Below, piece after piece: positions 15,346 to 18,300 of a stretch of 18,300 bases of DNA (position 1 is its first letter; each line of letters opens with the position of its first letter). The notes below the pieces were generated by a model. It saw nothing but the letters and a program-made list of their open reading frames with translations. It had not been told where the DNA came from and made no database searches. Source of the DNA: Candidatus Woesearchaeota archaeon (GTDB lineage: Archaea > Nanobdellota > Nanobdellia > Woesearchaeales > JAHWHD01); contig JAHWHD010000103.1 of NCBI GenBank assembly GCA_019323525.1, positions 1 through 18,300 on the forward strand, given 5' to 3'. The translations under genes were made by a program, and so were the position numbers.

Positions 15346-15362
15346 GAAAAAGAATTAATAAA
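15346..15362 (-). promoter_or_regulatory. Core-type promoter of livHM
   Basis: The minus strand reads CTTTATTAATTCTTTTTC (ending about 15345). The TATA-like part is about 29 bases from ATG 15328, and a T-tract follows, as at livF and livG. Confidence 0.5.
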
Positions 15363-15375
15363 GGTTTGGATTTTT

Positions 15376-15391
15376 AAAAAATAATAAAAAA
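15376..15391 (-). terminator. U-tract terminator after receptor 6
   Basis: TTTTTTATTATTTTTT on the minus strand follows the TGA stop of receptor 6 without a gap and lies just upstream of the livHM promoter. Confidence 0.6.
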
Positions 15392-16429
15392 TCATCTCCA
15401 TCCATCACTATACTCCACTGTCTTCACTGGCAACACAGCAACTCCGTCTTTATCAAATTTAGTGGGGCCTGTCACAAACTCAAACTCTGAAGTCAAAAGT
15501 TTCTCTTTGATACACTCTGAATCTCCGCATTCATCCAATACTTCTAAAAGTATCTTCATGTTTGTGTAAGCATATGCTGAGTATCCGTTTGGTTCTTCAC
15601 CATAGCTTGCCCTATACAGGTCTATAAACCCTTTAACTCCAGCATCCATAGGATCAAAATATAAATCACTGCCAACAGCCCCTTCAAACAATCCGTGCTC
15701 TTCGGCAATCTCAACTGCTTTTAAATCTCCTGAGGCAGTCCCTGTATTGAAAGGTACAATCAGTTTTACATCAAGGTCAAGCTCAATCATTGTCTCAAAT
15801 ATCTCAGGGAAAAACTTACTATACGTATAGATAACAAGACCTTCAGGTTCTTTTTCCTTTATTTTAGTCAAAACTGTTCTGAAACCAGGATCTTTAATAC
15901 TAAACCTTTCTAATGCAACCATCTCTGTTTTAATCCCTAGTTCACACTCTGCACCTCCGCCCTCTAGGTCACCCATGTACGCAATTCTATCTGTTCCTCT
16001 CTCAACCGCGTTCTCAGTTGCAACCTCACAGAAAGTTCTTGCATCTGGAAATCCATCAAAAACATACTCCTTACCCTCAGCAATCCCTCTTGATGTTGAA
16101 GAGTATAGTAAAAAAACCTCATTCTTTTCCGCGATTGGAGCTACTGCCATGCTCACACTACTTAAGCTAGAGATTAATACAGGGACCTCATCAATTGAAA
16201 TAAGCTTATTAGCTGCTGTAACAGCCTTTTCAGGATTAGTCTCACTGTCCTCTACAATCAATTGAACATCAGAACCCTCTAAAGCTAACATTAAACCCTT
16301 TAATGTGGGTTCGCCTATGTAAGCCCCTTTTCCAGTCAATGGCAGTATAGCTCCTATCTTAATTTTTTCAGTAGGTGTACAACCAATAATGATTATGATG
16401 GCCATCATTGTAAAAATGATTTTCTTCAT
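15392..16429 (-). CDS. Amino-acid-type ABC transporter receptor lipoprotein 6
   Basis: 345 residues, the shortest of the six, with lipobox IIIGC (Cys17). Family motifs: KIKIGAILPLTGKGAYIGEP and LIVEDSETNPEKAVTAANKL, but the usual AIDEINAAGGINGK segment is shortened. CGDSEC near the C-terminus matches the Cys pair of receptors 1 and 2, while the LivJ-type disulfide is absent. Extra Cys occur at FCEVA and GGGAECELG. Binding loops: ISSLSSVSMAVAP and LLYSSTSRGI. The frame opens at GTG 16438. ATG 16429 is preferred because GGTGAT precedes it at proper distance, though a leaderless GTG start cannot be excluded. It diverges from regulator 4. Confidence 0.88.
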   Translation of the reverse strand: MKKIIFTMMAIIIIIGCTPTEKIKIGAILPLTGKGAYIGEPTLKGLMLALEGSDVQLIVEDSETNPEKAVTAANKLISIDEVPVLISSLSSVSMAVAPIAEKNEVFLLYSSTSRGIAEGKEYVFDGFPDARTFCEVATENAVERGTDRIAYMGDLEGGGAECELGIKTEMVALERFSIKDPGFRTVLTKIKEKEPEGLVIYTYSKFFPEIFETMIELDLDVKLIVPFNTGTASGDLKAVEIAEEHGLFEGAVGSDLYFDPMDAGVKGFIDLYRASYGEEPNGYSAYAYTNMKILLEVLDECGDSECIKEKLLTSEFEFVTGPTKFDKDGVAVLPVKTVEYSDGWR

Positions 16430-16461
16430 GTTTATCACCAGGTAATGAGTATACTGGAGGA

Positions 16462-16503
16462 TATATAATACTTTGTTGTAATCATAACAACAACATTTAT
16501 AAA
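16462..16503. promoter_or_regulatory. Divergent TATA boxes, receptor 6 / regulator 4
   Basis: On the minus strand ATTATATAT (16470 down to 16462) lies about 28 bases from GTG 16438 and 37 from ATG 16429. On the plus strand TTTATAAA (16496-16503) lies about 27 bases from ATG 16526. Confidence 0.55.
16473..16493. promoter_or_regulatory. Putative operator 4 between divergent TATA boxes
   Basis: A 21-bp palindrome TTGTTGT-N7-ACAACAA with perfect 7-bp arms (9 of 10 pairs over the full site). It fills almost all the space between the two TATA boxes and would cover both BRE positions. It is the strongest of the four operators. Confidence 0.62.
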
Positions 16504-16525
16504 TGTATGACTATTTTACACTATT

Positions 16526-17245
16526 ATGGACATAAAACTATTACAAGAATTAGGATTAAGCAATACCGAATCTAAGGTATATATAGCGTTACTTGAACTA
16601 GGCTCCGCTTTAGCAGGTGAGATTACAAAAAAATCAGGTGTAAACAGGACAAATGTCTACGATGCTTTAGAGAGATTGATTGAGAAAGGTCTTGTTACAT
16701 TTGTTATCTCTGCAAATAGAAAGATGTTTGAACCAGTAGAACCTGAAAGATTACAAGAGATTCTTAAAGAAAAACAAGCAAAACTAGATTCATTAATGCC
16801 AGAGCTTCAATTAAAGTATAAGGCAAGCAGAGCAAAAGAAGAGGCAACTGTATACAGAGGAAAAAAAGGGATTAAAACTATCTTTGAAGATATACTAAAA
16901 GAAAATAAAGATTTGTACGCCTATGGTGCAGAGAGCAGGTTCAAGACTTTATTTCCATACTATCAAAAACACTGGAATAGCAGAAGAGCAAAACAAGGTA
17001 TAAAACTAAACATAATCTGGTCTGAAAGAGTAAGAAAAACAAAGCTTAAAGAGAAATTTAAACTGACAAACAAGAGATTTCTGCCAAGATCTTATGAATT
17101 CCCATCTTCAGTGGTTATCTATGGTGATAGGGTAGTAACCTTTGTCTGGGCAGAAGTGCCGTTTGGTTTTATGATAAAAAGTAAAGAAGCTACAAAGAGT
17201 AACATGGGTTTTTTTAGATTGTTATGGAACCAGGCAAGTAAATAA
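16526..17245 (+). CDS. TrmB-family transcriptional regulator 4
   Basis: 239 residues. Winged helix about 1-70 (LGLSNTESKVYIALLELGSALAG, recognition region GVNRTNVYDALERLIEKG), coiled coil about 74-102, effector domain about 104-237 (ATVYRGKKGIKTIFED, later VVIYGDRVVTFVW, GFMIKSKEATK). The YGDRV and final FFRLLWN segments are shared by all four regulators. It is divergent from receptor 6 with the strongest palindrome of the four between them. It is the only one of the four that does not run into a minus-strand transporter gene; the pilin promoter region follows. Confidence 0.88.
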   Translation: MDIKLLQELGLSNTESKVYIALLELGSALAGEITKKSGVNRTNVYDALERLIEKGLVTFVISANRKMFEPVEPERLQEILKEKQAKLDSLMPELQLKYKASRAKEEATVYRGKKGIKTIFEDILKENKDLYAYGAESRFKTLFPYYQKHWNSRRAKQGIKLNIIWSERVRKTKLKEKFKLTNKRFLPRSYEFPSSVVIYGDRVVTFVWAEVPFGFMIKSKEATKSNMGFFRLLWNQASK

Positions 17246-17247
17246 GA

Positions 17248-17279
17248 AACCTATCAAAAACCAAAGCTTTTTGGAGGTT
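17248..17279 (+). terminator. Possible stem-loop after regulator 4
   Basis: AACCT (17248-17252) pairs with AGGTT (17275-17279), and inside it CCAAA (17261-17265) pairs with TTTGG (17270-17274). No good U-tract follows, so its role as a terminator is uncertain. Confidence 0.25.
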
Positions 17280-17298
17280 CTAAAATCTCTGATTTTAG
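17280..17298. promoter_or_regulatory. Perfect palindrome upstream of the pilin TATA box
   Basis: CTAAAATC-TCT-GATTTTAG: 8-bp arms without mismatch, 3-base centre. It ends 4-5 bases before the pilin's A/T box (17303-17310), the same distance relation as operator 4 to its TATA box, so an operator is more likely than a terminator. Confidence 0.5.
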
Positions 17299-17302
17299 TA
17301 AC

Positions 17303-17310
17303 ATTTAAAT
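17303..17310 (+). promoter_or_regulatory. TATA box of the pilin gene
   Basis: ATTTAAAT lies about 27 bases before ATG 17334. Confidence 0.5.
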
Positions 17311-17333
17311 ACCAAAATTCTATAATCATAGGT

Positions 17334-17813
17334 ATGTTCAAATCAAAAAGAGGTATATCACCACTAGTTGCAACCATACTTCTCATTGGTTTTGCAGTAG
17401 CTTTAGGCGGTGTTGTAATGTCCTGGGGCCAGAACATTGTAGAGGAAGGCGCAGCTGGCCATGCATCATGTGTTGATATCAATGTCAAGCTTGAGAAGAA
17501 CGCGTGCAGAGGCGGCTCTGGCGCAGCAGGCTTTGTAGACTTTGTGCTTGAGAACGACGCACCGTTCGCAGTAACTGGCATGAGCGTCTGGATCTATGGA
17601 GAATCATTCGACCACAGCAACATTGTAAAGGTAACTGACATATCTGATATCGACGTAAAACCAGGAGAACCTTATGCAGCCCATGTACTTTACGATTTCA
17701 CACGTTTTGGTACGATCAATTCTGTAACAATAGTTCCAAAGGTAAAACAAGCAGGCGACTATGTTCTATGCCATGACAATGAAATCACTGTTCAGAGTAT
17801 AGGTTCTTGCTGA
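17334..17813 (+). CDS. Archaeal type IV pilin-like protein (class III signal peptide)
   Basis: 159 residues. The N-terminus MFKSKRG-ISPLVATILLIG is a textbook archaeal prepilin: a charged leader, Gly7 at the processing site, and a hydrophobic helix (8-30) that forms the filament core or a membrane anchor. A prepilin peptidase such as the one at 726 would cut after Gly7. The rest is a beta-rich head with four Cys (ASCVD, NACRGG, VLCHD and the last residue), enough for two disulfides. The open frame goes back to 17271, but ATG 17334 fits the TATA box and the short leader of this class. No other pilus genes (ATPase, TadC-like membrane protein) are in the window, so it could be a minor pilin or a surface-anchored protein. 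Confidence 0.88.
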   Translation: MFKSKRGISPLVATILLIGFAVALGGVVMSWGQNIVEEGAAGHASCVDINVKLEKNACRGGSGAAGFVDFVLENDAPFAVTGMSVWIYGESFDHSNIVKVTDISDIDVKPGEPYAAHVLYDFTRFGTINSVTIVPKVKQAGDYVLCHDNEITVQSIGSC

Positions 17814-18300
17814 TGAAAATCACGCTCCATCTCGATAAATCCCTAGAAGAGAACGCATCTATCTATTACGACAAAGCAAAGAAGTACAAGAAAAAGATCC
17901 AAGGAGCTAAAGAAGCTCTTGAAAAGACTGAACAAAAACTGAAAAAGCTTGAAAAAAAGAAACCTGAACCTAAGAACCTGGAGACAAAAGGCACTATAAA
18001 GAGAGAATGGTACGAGAAATTTCGCTGGTTTAACTCATCTGAAAACTTCTTGGTGATCTGCGGCAGGGACGCCACTTCTAATGAGATTGTTATAAAGAAA
18101 CATACAGACAAGGACGATATAGTGTTCCACACCTCAATGCCAGGCTCACCTTTCTGTGTTATCAAGACAAAAGGTAAAACGCCAACAGAAAGAACTCTGG
18201 AAGAAGCAGCACAGCAGACAGCTTCTTACTCAAAAGCCTGGAAACTTGGTATTGCGGCTGCTGAAGTGTTCCATGTAAAACCTGACCAGGTCTCGAAAGA
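17813..18300 (+). CDS. Stand-alone NFACT-R (DUF814) protein, 3' end outside window
   Basis: 162 codons from ATG 17813, which shares its A with the TGA stop of the pilin (TGATG). Residues 10-50 form a Lys/Glu-rich coiled coil (SLEENASIYYDKAKKYKKK matches the middle region of RqcH/NFACT proteins). From about 66 the NFACT-R domain follows (REWYEKFRWFNSSENFLVI, CGRDATSNEIVIKK, DDIVFHTSMPGSPFCVIK, TLEEAAQQTASYSKAWKLG). NFACT proteins bind the 60S/50S ribosome and tRNA in stalled-ribosome quality control. The usual ~200-residue NFACT-N domain and HhH part are missing, and an in-frame TGA at 17780-17782 rules out a longer start here. It thus resembles coiled coil plus NFACT-R proteins such as eukaryotic CCDC25. 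Function in archaea uncertain. Confidence 0.85.
   Translation, partial: MKITLHLDKSLEENASIYYDKAKKYKKKIQGAKEALEKTEQKLKKLEKKKPEPKNLETKGTIKREWYEKFRWFNSSENFLVICGRDATSNEIVIKKHTDKDDIVFHTSMPGSPFCVIKTKGKTPTERTLEEAAQQTASYSKAWKLGIAAAEVFHVKPDQVSK

Noticed and set aside
4134..17245. Island as a mobile element
   Set aside because: No transposase, integrase, tRNA, terminal repeats or visible change in codon use at either border; promoter style is continuous with the flanks.
17866..18165. 99-residue minus-strand open frame near the right edge
   Set aside because: It lies antisense to the NFACT-R gene, whose coiled coil and DUF814 motifs are clear; the Phe/Ser-rich product has no recognisable features.
1..18300. 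CRISPR array, tRNA or rRNA genes
   Set aside because: No regularly spaced direct repeats and no cloverleaf or rRNA-like sequence noticed on either strand, though a computed search was not possible.

Overview
The window looks like a stretch of archaeal chromosome. The evidence is promoter architecture (A/T-rich TATA elements about 25-30 bases before most start codons, leaving little or no 5' leader), U-tract terminators, TrmB-family regulators, an archaeal prepilin peptidase with the archaeal C-terminal domain, and a pilin with a class III signal peptide. The genome is A+T-rich and very compact, with many overlapping gene ends. A small-genome lineage such as a DPANN archaeon (Woesearchaeota/Pacearchaeota-like) is my best guess, but no marker gene here settles it.

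Layout. Bases 1-4118 hold housekeeping and unplaced genes: a divergent cis-prenyltransferase-family protein (minus, running off the left edge), a prepilin peptidase (plus), two small tandem proteins of unknown function (plus), two overlapping HIT-family proteins (minus) and a MazG-like nucleotide pyrophosphohydrolase (plus).

Bases 4134-17245 are the heart of the window: a nutrient-uptake island built around ONE branched-chain/polar amino-acid type (Liv/HAAT) ABC transporter core. The core is one LivH and one LivM permease and one LivG and one LivF ATPase, scattered through the island and all on the minus strand. Around them lie SIX different periplasmic-binding-protein-type solute receptors (minus; five lipoproteins and one with an uncleaved membrane anchor) and FOUR TrmB-family regulators (plus). 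Four receptors are each paired head-to-head with their own regulator. In all four divergent intergenic regions an 18-22 bp palindrome, different each time, sits between the two TATA boxes. livF, livG and livHM have near-identical promoters of another type. The simplest reading, an inference, is a shared transporter whose receptor is chosen by four separate ligand-responsive switches.

Bases 17334-18300 hold an archaeal type IV pilin-like protein, probably a substrate for a peptidase like the one at 726-1562. Its stop codon overlaps the start of a stand-alone NFACT-R (DUF814) protein that runs off the right edge.

No tRNA, rRNA, CRISPR array, transposase or integrase was seen. No stretch over 300 bases lacks a gene.
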